From PoT sp049331405 (lineage in GTDB: Bacteria > Planctomycetota > Planctomycetia > Isosphaerales > Isosphaeraceae), in contig NZ_CP186274.1 of the NCBI RefSeq assembly GCF_049331405.1, positions 9,114,001 to 9,178,000 of the forward strand: a stretch of DNA of 64,000 bases, given 5' to 3'. Of the stretch, positions 44,099 through 52,488 are shown piece after piece. Under the pieces are notes generated by a model. The model saw nothing but the letters and a program-made list of their open reading frames with translations, did not search any database and had not been told where the DNA came from. Position 1 is the first letter of the stretch, and each line of letters opens with the position of its first letter. The position numbers and the translations under genes are program-made.

Positions 44099-45220
44099 AT
44101 GAAAGCCGTTGCCGTTCTCCCTGGCAAATCGAATAGCGTCCACCTCGTCGACATCCCGGTCCCCAAGCTGGGCGACCAGCCCCATCCCCACGTCTGCAAG
44201 ATCCCCGACGGGCGTGCGGTACTCGTCAAGGCGCTCCAGGTCGGGGTCGACGCCACCGACCGCGAGATCAACGAGGCCCTCTACGGCAACGCCCCGCCGG
44301 GGGGCAACCACCTGGTCATCGGGCACGAGAGCTTCGGCCAGGTCGTCGAGGTCGGCGACAAGGTGACGGAGCTGGTGCCGGGCGACTACGTCTCCTGCAC
44401 CGTGCGTCGGCCGGGCGGGTCGCTCTTCGACGCGATCGGCCGCAACGACATCACGAGCGAGGAGACGTACTACGAGCGGGGGATCAACCTCTGCCACGGG
44501 TACCTGACCGAGTTCTTCGTCGACGACGCCGAGTACATGGTCAAGGTCCCGGTGAACCTGAAGCACCTCGGCGTCCTCGCCGAGCCGGCGAGCGTCTGCG
44601 CCAAGGCCATCGAGCAGGCGTACCTCGCCCAGGAACGGCTCCAGGTCTGGAACCCGAAGCGGGCGTTCGTCCTGGGCGCGGGGCAGATCGGGCTCCTCGC
44701 CACGATGATGCTCAAGCTCCGCGGGCTCGACGTCTACACGCTCGCCACCAAGCCCGGCCCGCATCGCAAGTCGGAGATCGTCGAGGCCTACGGCGCGACC
44801 TACGTCAGCACCAAGGAGACGCCGATCCACGACCTCGCCAAGAAGGTCGGCAAGCCCGACATCATCTTCGAGGCGACCGGCCACCCCGAGACCTGCTTCC
44901 GCGCCATGGAAGTGCTCGGACTGAACGGGGCCCTCGTCTGGACGAGCATCACCGGCGGCAAGTCGGAGGTGAGCGTCGACGCCGCCAAGATCAACCTCGA
45001 GTGGGTCCTCGGCAACAAGCTCCTCGTCTCGAGCGTCAACGGGAACCGCAAGCACTTCGAGCAGGGGATTCAGGCCCTCTCGCTGGGCGAGCACACGTAC
45101 CCGGGCGTCACCGAGCAGATCCTCACGCACCCGGTCCCCGGGCTCGACCACTACAAGGAAATGATGAAGCTGCTCGAGGACAAGGAAGCGCTGAAGGTCT
45201 TCGTCAAGATCGCCGACTGA
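44099..45220 (+). CDS. Glucose dehydrogenase-like medium-chain dehydrogenase
   Basis: 373 residues of the MDR superfamily, glucose dehydrogenase group. The catalytic metal site reads GVDATDRE (Asp in place of the usual Cys, as in haloarchaeal glucose dehydrogenases) and GHESFG (His, Glu). NAD(P) binding: VLGAGQIGLLATM. The structural-zinc lobe around SCTVRRPGGSLFDAI has lost the four closely spaced Cys. Such enzymes oxidise glucose to gluconolactone. The neighbouring KDG-kinase-like gene supports a sugar-oxidation role; the exact sugar is inferred. Confidence 0.85.
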   Translation: MKAVAVLPGKSNSVHLVDIPVPKLGDQPHPHVCKIPDGRAVLVKALQVGVDATDREINEALYGNAPPGGNHLVIGHESFGQVVEVGDKVTELVPGDYVSCTVRRPGGSLFDAIGRNDITSEETYYERGINLCHGYLTEFFVDDAEYMVKVPVNLKHLGVLAEPASVCAKAIEQAYLAQERLQVWNPKRAFVLGAGQIGLLATMMLKLRGLDVYTLATKPGPHRKSEIVEAYGATYVSTKETPIHDLAKKVGKPDIIFEATGHPETCFRAMEVLGLNGALVWTSITGGKSEVSVDAAKINLEWVLGNKLLVSSVNGNRKHFEQGIQALSLGEHTYPGVTEQILTHPVPGLDHYKEMMKLLEDKEALKVFVKIAD

Positions 45221-45238
45221 GCCTTGCCTCGATGACGA

Positions 45239-45277
45239 GCCTCCCGGCCCTTCGGAATCGCCCGGGGCCGGGGAGGC
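45239..45277 (+). terminator. Hairpin after the dehydrogenase gene
   Basis: GCCTCCCGGCCC pairs with GGGGCCGGGGAGGC (one offset base) around about 13 bases; ATTGTC follows without a clear T tract. It lies 18 bases after the stop and before the kinase gene, so the two may still be partly co-transcribed. Confidence 0.45.
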
Positions 45278-45385
45278 ATTGTCCTCGTCCGCGACCATCT
45301 CGCCCTGCCATCCGTCGGATTTGAGTGGAATTGAAGGGGTTTCTTCCTCGCGATCGTTTCACGAGATCATTCTTGGGGAGTTAGC

Positions 45386-46471
45386 ATGAGCGGTTTGAAT
45401 GTGCGTCAGGACGCGTGTGAGCTGGACTTCCTCTCCTTGGGGGCTCTCGTTCATCGCCTGGATCCGGGCGTGATTCCGTTTCGCAAGGCACGCTCCCTCG
45501 ACATCCACGTCTCGGGCGGCGAGTACAACGTCGCGGCGAACCTCTCGGATTGCTTCGGCCTGAAGACGGGCATCGCCACGGCGATGGTCAAGTACGGGAT
45601 CGGCGAGCTGGTGCAGGCCCGCGTCCGCGAGACCGGCGTGACCCCCTTCTACAAGTGGTTCGAGCACGACGGCGTGCGCGGCCCGAACATCGCCACCGTC
45701 TACAGCGACCGCGGGCAGGGGGTCCGCCCCCCCGTCGTCTTCTACAATCGCTCGAACGAGGCCGGCGCGCTCTTGAAGCCGGGGGACTTCGACTGGGCGA
45801 GCATCTTCGCCAAGGGGGCCCGCTGGTTCCACTCGGGCGGGATCTTCGCGGCGCTCTCCGAGACCACCTCCGAGGTGATCATCGAGGGCATGAAGGCGGC
45901 GAAGGCCGCGGGCGCGATCACCTCGTTCGACCTGAACTACCGGGCCAAGCTCTGGGCGTCGGTCGGCGGCGCCGAGCGCGGGGTCGAGGTCATCAAGCGG
46001 ATCGTCTCCAACGTCGACGCCCTCGTCGGCAATGAAGAAGACCTCCAGAAGGGCCTGGGCATCAAGGGCCCGGACGTGGCGAGCGAGAAGTCGAAGCTCG
46101 ACCCCGACACCTTCTTCAAGCTCATCGACATGGTCGTCGAGAAGCACCCCCACATCAAGCTCGTCGCGACCACCTTGCGCGAGGTCCACTCGACCAACCG
46201 CCATGACTGGGCGGCGGTCCTCTGGCTCGACGGCAAGCGTTACGTCTCGCCGACGATTCAGCTCGACGTCATCGACCGCATCGGCGGCGGCGACGGCTTC
46301 GCGGCCGGCCTCTTCTACGGCCTCCTCTCGGGCAAGTCCCCCGAAGAGGCCCTGAAGCTCGGCTGGGCCCACGGCGCCCTGCTGACCACCTTCCCCGGCG
46401 ACGTCACCATGGCCAAGCTCGAAGAGGTCGAGGCCCTCGCCAAGGGCGGATCGGCCCGCGTCCAGCGCTGA
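45386..46471 (+). CDS. PfkB-family sugar kinase, KDG kinase-like
   Basis: 361 residues. N-terminal half with VSGGEYNVAANLSDCFGL (sugar-binding Gly-rich loop) and C-terminal PfkB signature DRIGGGDGFAAGLFYGL with the catalytic Asp. The pattern SFDLNYRAKLW and NEEDL fits 2-keto-3-deoxygluconate kinase, which makes KDPG/KDG 6-phosphate in the Entner-Doudoroff pathway. It follows a glucose dehydrogenase-like gene by 165 bases; a dehydratase and an aldolase are not in the window. Fructokinase or ribokinase-type specificity cannot be excluded. Confidence 0.82.
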   Translation: MSGLNVRQDACELDFLSLGALVHRLDPGVIPFRKARSLDIHVSGGEYNVAANLSDCFGLKTGIATAMVKYGIGELVQARVRETGVTPFYKWFEHDGVRGPNIATVYSDRGQGVRPPVVFYNRSNEAGALLKPGDFDWASIFAKGARWFHSGGIFAALSETTSEVIIEGMKAAKAAGAITSFDLNYRAKLWASVGGAERGVEVIKRIVSNVDALVGNEEDLQKGLGIKGPDVASEKSKLDPDTFFKLIDMVVEKHPHIKLVATTLREVHSTNRHDWAAVLWLDGKRYVSPTIQLDVIDRIGGGDGFAAGLFYGLLSGKSPEEALKLGWAHGALLTTFPGDVTMAKLEEVEALAKGGSARVQR

Positions 46472-46510
46472 GTCCGGTCGCCCTTTTTGCGACGGATTGC
46501 TTGTCCCAGA

Positions 46511-46544
46511 GCGGCCGCCCCTCGAACCATCGAGGGGCGGCCGC
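46511..46544 (+). terminator. Hairpin after the kinase gene
   Basis: Perfect 15-base arms (gcggccgcccctcga and complement) with an ACCA loop, no T tract. It lies 39 bases after the stop. Confidence 0.6.
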
Positions 46545-46719
46545 GGCTCACTTCGCCGCAAGCCTGTTCGCCGTCAGTCGTGCATCTCCCGATCCGTCTT
46601 ATCGGTCGAGCCTTCGATCATCATCGCCCATCGCTCCCTGATCGAGCCCCATTCGGCGTCCGTCGCCTCGCGTGCATAGGTTTGAGCCATGTGCAGACTC
46701 CGTCAGGAGGTTTGTCGCC

Positions 46720-47943
46720 ATGAGCCGCCCGCGCCTCTGCCTGAGCCTGGCCCTGCTTCTTTGCCTGCCTCCGTCCGTCTTCGCCTGCCTCTGGGATCGC
46801 GACACGCCCGACAGCGAAGCCAAGGGCATGCCCGAGGTCGTCGACGTCCTCACAGGACGCTTCCCCAGGAACCCGCCGCTCTACTACGAGATGCGCCTGG
46901 AACGGGTCTCGGCAAAGCTCAAGGACCATCCCGAGGACCTCGAGGCCTACGACGACGCCGGAGTCGCCTGCGACCGCCTCGGCCGCGGCGACGAGGCCGT
47001 CGCCTGGATGGAGGAGAAGCTCAAGCGATTGGAGACGCTCGCCCCATCGAAGCCCGAAGTCAAGGAGCACCGCTACCGCTACCACGCCAACCTCGGCACC
47101 TTCCTCGTCCACCGCTGGGCCAGGCAGGGCGCCGACCGATCCAAGCTCGATCAGGTCAAGGCCGCGCGTGACGAGATTGCCAAGGCCCTCGAGATCAACC
47201 CGGCCGCCCACTTCGGACGCGAGAAGTACCAGTTGATCACCCTCGACTGGCTCCTCAATCCGCCCGAGGTCCTACGATATCAGCCCCTGCCGAATATCCT
47301 GGGCTGGAGCGAACAATTCCCCTTGGAGACCGACAACCCCAAGGAGGCCGACGACGCCGTGCGAGGCTTCGCCGGACTCGTCGCACTCGGCAACGCCTGG
47401 GAGAGTGTCGACGTCTTCAATACCTTGAGCGTCGCACTCCAGCACGATACGCTCGGCTTCGAGAACACTCGCCAAGGAGGTCGGAATTCGCTGGCCCTCT
47501 ACGCCTGGTTGCGAGCCCAGGAGTTGGTCGATGCGGGCAAGTCGTCGATGCTGCCAAACGCCCCGAAGGGGGAGGTCCTCAAGCAGAATCTGTCCGGCCC
47601 CGACTTCGCAAATCGCGCCAACGAGAGTACCGGGGTCTTTGACCATCTGCGCCAGGAGGCCGACGCCTGGCAAGCCGCCCGCGAGTCTTACCTGATGAAT
47701 GGCCTAAAGGCCGGCCGTCACCCCGACACCGACCCGGGTTTCTGGTCGGGCTATCGGGAAGCGCCCAGGCCACGGCTTCCGACCATCTCGCAGACCGACG
47801 CCTACCAGGCCGATATGGCCAGTCGACAGAGGCGCGCGGGTGCCGTCGTGATACTCGTTCCGACTCTCTGCATCGCGGCGATCGTCCTTGTCCCCCGAGT
47901 GCTCAGGGCGAGAGCCAGGTGGCGGCATTCTCGAACGGCTTAG
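46720..47943 (+). CDS. TPR-like secreted/membrane protein
   Basis: 407 residues. Signal peptide (LCLSLALLLCLPPSVFACLW) and a helical repeat region of TPR type (LKDHPEDLEAYDDAGVACDR, LGRGDEAVAWMEEKLKRLE), a longer central part with KYQLITLDWLLNPPEVLRY, and a C-terminal membrane helix (AGAVVILVPTLCIAAIVLV). ATG 46720 is preceded by CAGGAGG. It probably sits in the cytoplasmic membrane with the TPR part outside; the partner is unknown. Planctomycete paralogues of this layout are common. Confidence 0.75.
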   Translation: MSRPRLCLSLALLLCLPPSVFACLWDRDTPDSEAKGMPEVVDVLTGRFPRNPPLYYEMRLERVSAKLKDHPEDLEAYDDAGVACDRLGRGDEAVAWMEEKLKRLETLAPSKPEVKEHRYRYHANLGTFLVHRWARQGADRSKLDQVKAARDEIAKALEINPAAHFGREKYQLITLDWLLNPPEVLRYQPLPNILGWSEQFPLETDNPKEADDAVRGFAGLVALGNAWESVDVFNTLSVALQHDTLGFENTRQGGRNSLALYAWLRAQELVDAGKSSMLPNAPKGEVLKQNLSGPDFANRANESTGVFDHLRQEADAWQAARESYLMNGLKAGRHPDTDPGFWSGYREAPRPRLPTISQTDAYQADMASRQRRAGAVVILVPTLCIAAIVLVPRVLRARARWRHSRTA

Positions 47944-48138
47944 CCCGTCGCGGCTCGCGGCCAGGATTTCGAGCCTGAGGAATCCCCGGGACGAGGGGGC
48001 TTTGGTACGATCGTGGGATACGATGGGAGATCCCCGACCGCTCGGCAAGCCGAACGTCCCGAGGTCGGAGGGAGCTCCCGATCCGGTACCGGTCCGTCGC
48101 ACGACCTTCCCCAACGCTCGAATCGAGGACGCCACCCC

Positions 48139-48801
48139 ATGCGCCAACGCTCGCGTCTCGCCAGCCGTCGAGAGTTCCTGGGCACGCTCGCCCTTGGAAC
48201 GGCCGCCTTTGCGACTCCGGGCGCCTTCGCCGAGGAACTGGTGAAGACGCCGCCGCAGACCGAGGGGCCCTTCTATCCCGATCACCTGCCGCTGGACACC
48301 GACAACGACCTGATTATTGTCAACGATGGAATCACGCCAGCCGTCGGCTCGATCACGCACCTGAGCGGCCGGATCCTCGACGCCAAGGGGAGCCCGATCC
48401 GCAACGCCCTGGTCGAGATCTGGCAGGTCGACAACAAAGGGGCGTACATCCACTCCAAGGATCCGAATAACCCCAAGCGCGACTCCAACTTCCAGGGGTT
48501 CGGCCGGTTCCTGACGGGCTCGACCGGAGAATACTACTTCCGCACGATCAAGCCGGTCGCCTACACGGGTCGCTCGCCTCACATCCACTTCAAGATCCGC
48601 AAGGGGAACAAGGAACTCATCACGACCCAGTGCTACGTCAAGGGGGACGCCAGCAACGAGCGCGATGGCGTCTATCGGCACATCGACGACGCCAAGGCCC
48701 GCGAATCCGTCACCATCGACTTCGCGCCGGTGGCCGACTCGAAGATCGGCGAGCTCGCGGCCAGGTTCGACGTGATCCTCGGCTTCACCCCCGAAGGCTG
48801 A
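48139..48801 (+). CDS. Tat-exported intradiol ring-cleavage dioxygenase-like protein
   Basis: 220 residues. Tat signal at residues 10-11 (SRREFLGTLALG). The intradiol dioxygenase fold shows LSGRILDAKGSPIRNALVEI (surface strand), the first iron Tyr in NKGAYIHS, then Tyr and two His in EYYFRTIKPVAY and RSPHIHFKI, which together complete the 2-Tyr/2-His Fe(III) site of catechol and protocatechuate dioxygenases. Exported single-domain versions are frequent in planctomycetes and their substrate is unknown. Short spacing (56 bases) to the TIGR03067 gene suggests an operon. Confidence 0.87.
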   Translation: MRQRSRLASRREFLGTLALGTAAFATPGAFAEELVKTPPQTEGPFYPDHLPLDTDNDLIIVNDGITPAVGSITHLSGRILDAKGSPIRNALVEIWQVDNKGAYIHSKDPNNPKRDSNFQGFGRFLTGSTGEYYFRTIKPVAYTGRSPHIHFKIRKGNKELITTQCYVKGDASNERDGVYRHIDDAKARESVTIDFAPVADSKIGELAARFDVILGFTPEG

Positions 48802-48857
48802 GCTAGCCCCTCGAGCCGTCCCCAAACCCCAGCCACCCTCACACGAGGCCGAAACCG

Positions 48858-49310
48858 ATGCGCAGCAGGTCAATCACTCGACTTGGAGTCATGCTCGCGG
48901 CCGTCGTCCTCGCGGGGATCAGCCTCCGGGCGGCCGACGAGCCGGAGAAGCTCGAGGGAGACTGGAAGACCCTCCAGGGTAAGTGGACCGCGCCCTCGGA
49001 GTCGGGCGACACCGTGACTTACACCTTCAACGGGAAGAAGCTCAAGGTGGTCGCCCCGACGCGGTCTTACGAGATGACGGTCGCCATCGACGAAGCCGCC
49101 AAGCCCGAGAAGACCATCGACTTCACCATCGACAAGTCCCCCGCCGACGCCAAGGGGAAGACGGTGAAGGGGATCTACAGGTTCGACAGCAAGGACCGGC
49201 TCGTCTGGTCGTTCCGCCCCGAAGGCGAGCGGCCCTCGACCTACGAGCAGATCGGCTACGAGCAGATCCTCACCGAGATGACACGCGTCAAGGACAAGGA
49301 CAAGGACTGA
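48858..49310 (+). CDS. TIGR03067 domain protein
   Basis: 150 residues with a signal peptide (RLGVMLAAVVLAGISLRA). The planctomycete TIGR03067 pattern is visible: LEGDWKTLQGKWTAPS, TYTFNGKKLKVV, DEAAKPEKTIDFTIDK, KTVKGIYRFDSKDRLVWSF, and a charged C-terminus. The domain occurs in many copies in planctomycete genomes and has no proven role; a lipocalin-like fold has been suggested. It converges with the minus-strand M14 gene across nine bases. Confidence 0.88.
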   Translation: MRSRSITRLGVMLAAVVLAGISLRAADEPEKLEGDWKTLQGKWTAPSESGDTVTYTFNGKKLKVVAPTRSYEMTVAIDEAAKPEKTIDFTIDKSPADAKGKTVKGIYRFDSKDRLVWSFRPEGERPSTYEQIGYEQILTEMTRVKDKDKD

Positions 49311-49319
49311 CCTCGGAGT

Positions 49320-52145
49320 TCACTCGCCGACGGCCGACTGCACGATGCCGTTGAAGACGAGCTTGAAGGTGCCGTGCGGCTGCCCGCGGAAGAGGACCTG
49401 CGGCCCGAAGAGGGCGAGCCGACCCTTGCCGACCTGGGCGTCGATGATGGCGATCCCCCCTTCGAGACGCTCCTGCCCCCAGGCCCAGCCGCTCCGGAGC
49501 GGGGCCTTGGTGTCGAACCAGCCGACCTTGCGGAGGCCCTCGGCGTTCGCCCCCTGCGAAAGTTTGTAGGTCGGGCTCGCCGAGAAGACGACGTCGACCT
49601 GATCCTCCAGGCCCCAGGCCAGGGAGTTGGACGGGTCGACCCTCACCCGCAACAACGACGAGGGGACGTAGAACTTCTCCGGGGCGAGCGGGCGCTCCCG
49701 GCCGCCGGCGTCGACCTCGGCGAGGTGGTTCTCGATCGGGAGCCCGAGCTCGCGGCCGAGCCTCGTCGAGGTGCCGATCGTCAGGATCGTGCCGCCCCCT
49801 TCCAGGAAGGCCTTGAGCCTCGGCAGGGTGCTCGCCGAGATATTGCCGCGCAGGTTCGTCCCCTGGGGCTGTCGGCCCGGGTTGCCGGCCGCCGGGGGCT
49901 CCTCGCCGCGATCCCCGCCCCCTCCTTCGGCCCCGCCGCGGACGACGTAGGCCCCATCCACCAGGATCAGGACGTCGAACTTGTCGCGGAGGCCCTCCTC
50001 GTTGAGCTCCTGGGTGTAGACGAGCTGGAAGGGGAACTCGAACTGCTCGAGGAGCCAGCGGGTCCAGCCCGACGGCATCGAGCCGCCGAAGCGATCCCAG
50101 AGACCCACGCGGGGCGTCTTGAGCCGCACGGCCTCGGGCCCCGGCGCGACGGGCGTGCCCTGGAAGGGGGTGCCGATCTCGGCGGCGATCTTCTCCAGGG
50201 TGTTGAGCGTCGAGCCGTCGCGAGGGATGTAGAAGGTGCCCGCGGGATACGTGTTCCCCCGGATCGTCGACGCCTCGCGGAGGCGTCTGACCTCCTCGCC
50301 CGCCTTGTGCAGCCGGTTCACCACGCGGAAGGCGTCGTTCATCCGGGGGCTGAGGAAGAAGCCGACCGCCCCGCCTTCATCCAGGACGAGGGCCGGCCTC
50401 GGCGCCACGACCGGCTCCACGATTTCCTCGAAGGGGCCGTCGAAGGCGTCGAGCACCCGGTCGAACTTCACCGCCATCTGGAAGGCCGGGGTGTAGCCGG
50501 CGGAGTCGTAGGGACGGACCGGCGGCCCCCCCGGATAGGTGAAGTCATTGGGATGGTCTTGCGGCTCGAACATGTCCAGGACGTGCGCACGGAAGGCCTG
50601 GGCGGTCTTCACGACGAACGAGTCCTTCGGATAGTCCTTGCCCCCGATCGTGAAGTCGGCCGAGGCCCGATGGACCTTCACCCCGGCGGCGAGCAGCGAG
50701 TTCATGAATTTCGTGGCGGTGGGGAAGTCGGGCTGGTCGGCCGGGAGGATGTAGCCGCGAGGGTCTCGGCGATCCGGGTCGTGGAAGAGGCGCTCGAACT
50801 CGAGGGTCGCGCCGCCCCCCGCGCGAGACCTTGAGCCCCTGGCGGGCCTCCGCGAAGGGTCGGCCTGTTCCTTCTGGGCGGCCTCGATGACCTTGGGGGT
50901 GATCGTCCAGTGGTCCTTGCTGCCGAGGTCGATCGCGTTGTGCCCCATCAGCCAGATGTTGAAGAGTAATTGCTCGCGATGCCTCGAGGCATAGTCGATC
51001 ACCGCCTTGCTCACCGACACCGAGTAGTCGACCGACTGGCGGAAGTGCCAGGGCTGGGGCGGGATCGGGGCGAGGTAATCCCCCTTCGGCAGTTGCTTCT
51101 CGGTGACGAGGGGGATCTCGATCGGCGTCGGCCCGCCGATGGTCTCGGTCAGGACGCCGATGATGTTGTGGAAGGATGAGGTCGTGCGGATGCCGCCGTT
51201 GAACCAGGTGGAATAAGGGGCTCCCGATCGGATCGTCGCCCCGGGCTTGCCCTCGGCCAGGAGCCGCTGGACCATCGCCGCGCCGACGGCGTCGATCCCG
51301 TTGACCACCAGGGGATCGCAGAAGTAGTTGAACGGGTCGCGGAAGGGGGGACAGAAGAGGACCGTGCCGGCGGGACCGGTCTGGTGCTGGTTGTACATGA
51401 TCTGCGGGAACCACTCGCGATACATGAACCGGTTCAGGTTCCTGGTCTCGGCCTGGGTGTTAGCGTAGAAGTCGCGGTTATTGTCGTGGCCGACGTACTT
51501 CTGATAGAGCCGGGGCAGGCCGCCCAGCGAGCGCTTCAACGGATCCTTCTCTCGCATATACCAGTCGGCAACGAGGTCGTGGCCGTCGGGGTTCGCGTGG
51601 ACGAAGAGGAGGATCGCGTCGTCGAGGAACCTTTTCGTCTCATCGTCCTGGCCGACGACGATCTGGTAGACGGTCTCGATCAGGGCCTGGGGGCAGAGGG
51701 TCTCGGTCGCGTGGATCCCGGCGTCGATCCAGACGATGGCCTTGCCCTCGGCGGCGAGTTTCCTGGCCTCGGCCGCATCAACCCCTTCCGCCAGGGCGAG
51801 CTTCCGCGAGATGGCGCGATAGTGGTCGAGCCGGCGGAGGTTCTCCGGCGAGCTGACGATCGCCGCGAGCTGGGGCCGGCCTTCCTCGGTCGTGCCGATG
51901 CTCACGAGCTTGATCCGATCCGACTCGCCTTCGAGCTTCTCCCAGTAGCCCTTGAGCTGCTGGTAGTTGGCCAGGCAATAGTCGTCGCCGATCCGGAACC
52001 CGAAGAAGTCCTTCGGCGACGTGATGAATCCAGCCTTCGCCGTCGCGTTGACCTCGGGGGCGGGAACGCCTTCTCCCCCGAGGGTCGGCAGCCCTCCAAG
52101 CAGGAGCACGAGGAGGGACGCGACGGATGGCAGGCATGACTTCAT
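49320..52145 (-). CDS. M14-family metallocarboxypeptidase-like protein
   Basis: 941 residues. Signal peptide (SVASLLVLLLGGLPTLGGEG). The M14 catalytic domain has HxxE in DAGIHATETLCPQ, the third Zn ligand probably His in MYNQHQTGPAG, and typical VHANPDGHDL. After about residue 420 a further 500 residues hold a transition rich in strands (VPAPRPALVLDEGGAVGFFL type segments), likely a glutamine amidotransferase-like or ThuA-like Rossmann domain. Such M14 proteins are common in planctomycetes and Bacteroidetes. ATG 52145 is chosen; the longer frame to 52364 is shadow. Confidence 0.85.
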   Translation of the reverse strand: MKSCLPSVASLLVLLLGGLPTLGGEGVPAPEVNATAKAGFITSPKDFFGFRIGDDYCLANYQQLKGYWEKLEGESDRIKLVSIGTTEEGRPQLAAIVSSPENLRRLDHYRAISRKLALAEGVDAAEARKLAAEGKAIVWIDAGIHATETLCPQALIETVYQIVVGQDDETKRFLDDAILLFVHANPDGHDLVADWYMREKDPLKRSLGGLPRLYQKYVGHDNNRDFYANTQAETRNLNRFMYREWFPQIMYNQHQTGPAGTVLFCPPFRDPFNYFCDPLVVNGIDAVGAAMVQRLLAEGKPGATIRSGAPYSTWFNGGIRTTSSFHNIIGVLTETIGGPTPIEIPLVTEKQLPKGDYLAPIPPQPWHFRQSVDYSVSVSKAVIDYASRHREQLLFNIWLMGHNAIDLGSKDHWTITPKVIEAAQKEQADPSRRPARGSRSRAGGGATLEFERLFHDPDRRDPRGYILPADQPDFPTATKFMNSLLAAGVKVHRASADFTIGGKDYPKDSFVVKTAQAFRAHVLDMFEPQDHPNDFTYPGGPPVRPYDSAGYTPAFQMAVKFDRVLDAFDGPFEEIVEPVVAPRPALVLDEGGAVGFFLSPRMNDAFRVVNRLHKAGEEVRRLREASTIRGNTYPAGTFYIPRDGSTLNTLEKIAAEIGTPFQGTPVAPGPEAVRLKTPRVGLWDRFGGSMPSGWTRWLLEQFEFPFQLVYTQELNEEGLRDKFDVLILVDGAYVVRGGAEGGGGDRGEEPPAAGNPGRQPQGTNLRGNISASTLPRLKAFLEGGGTILTIGTSTRLGRELGLPIENHLAEVDAGGRERPLAPEKFYVPSSLLRVRVDPSNSLAWGLEDQVDVVFSASPTYKLSQGANAEGLRKVGWFDTKAPLRSGWAWGQERLEGGIAIIDAQVGKGRLALFGPQVLFRGQPHGTFKLVFNGIVQSAVGE

Positions 52146-52488
52146 CGGAGCATTTCCTCGGGCGACGAACCTCGAAGCAAAGGGCGACATCCGGCCGGCC
52201 GCGACGCCTTGATCCCGAAGCACTACATTAACGGGCCATGCGACGCGACAGAAGACACCGCCCGCCAACACGATGGGGCGCGTCGCGGCGAGTTCCCTTT
52301 CGAGAGCCAATCGCGACGGTCGAGGCCCCGGCGTCGGGTCGACCGGCCCGGGCGTGAGTAGCACTCACAATGCGCATCCCGTGCCCTTGCCCCGAAATCA
52401 TGAAAGTCCAAAGATGGTCCGATGGCTTTCGGTGGCGGATCGGGCGCGGTCCGTCCGTTTCGAGGTATTCAAAGACGGGAGTTCCGCG
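52146..52488. other. 343-base divergent spacer
   Basis: Lies between the minus-strand M14 gene and the plus-strand HINT gene. No gene, repeat or clear promoter is seen; frames here are GC shadows of both neighbours. Confidence 0.5.
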
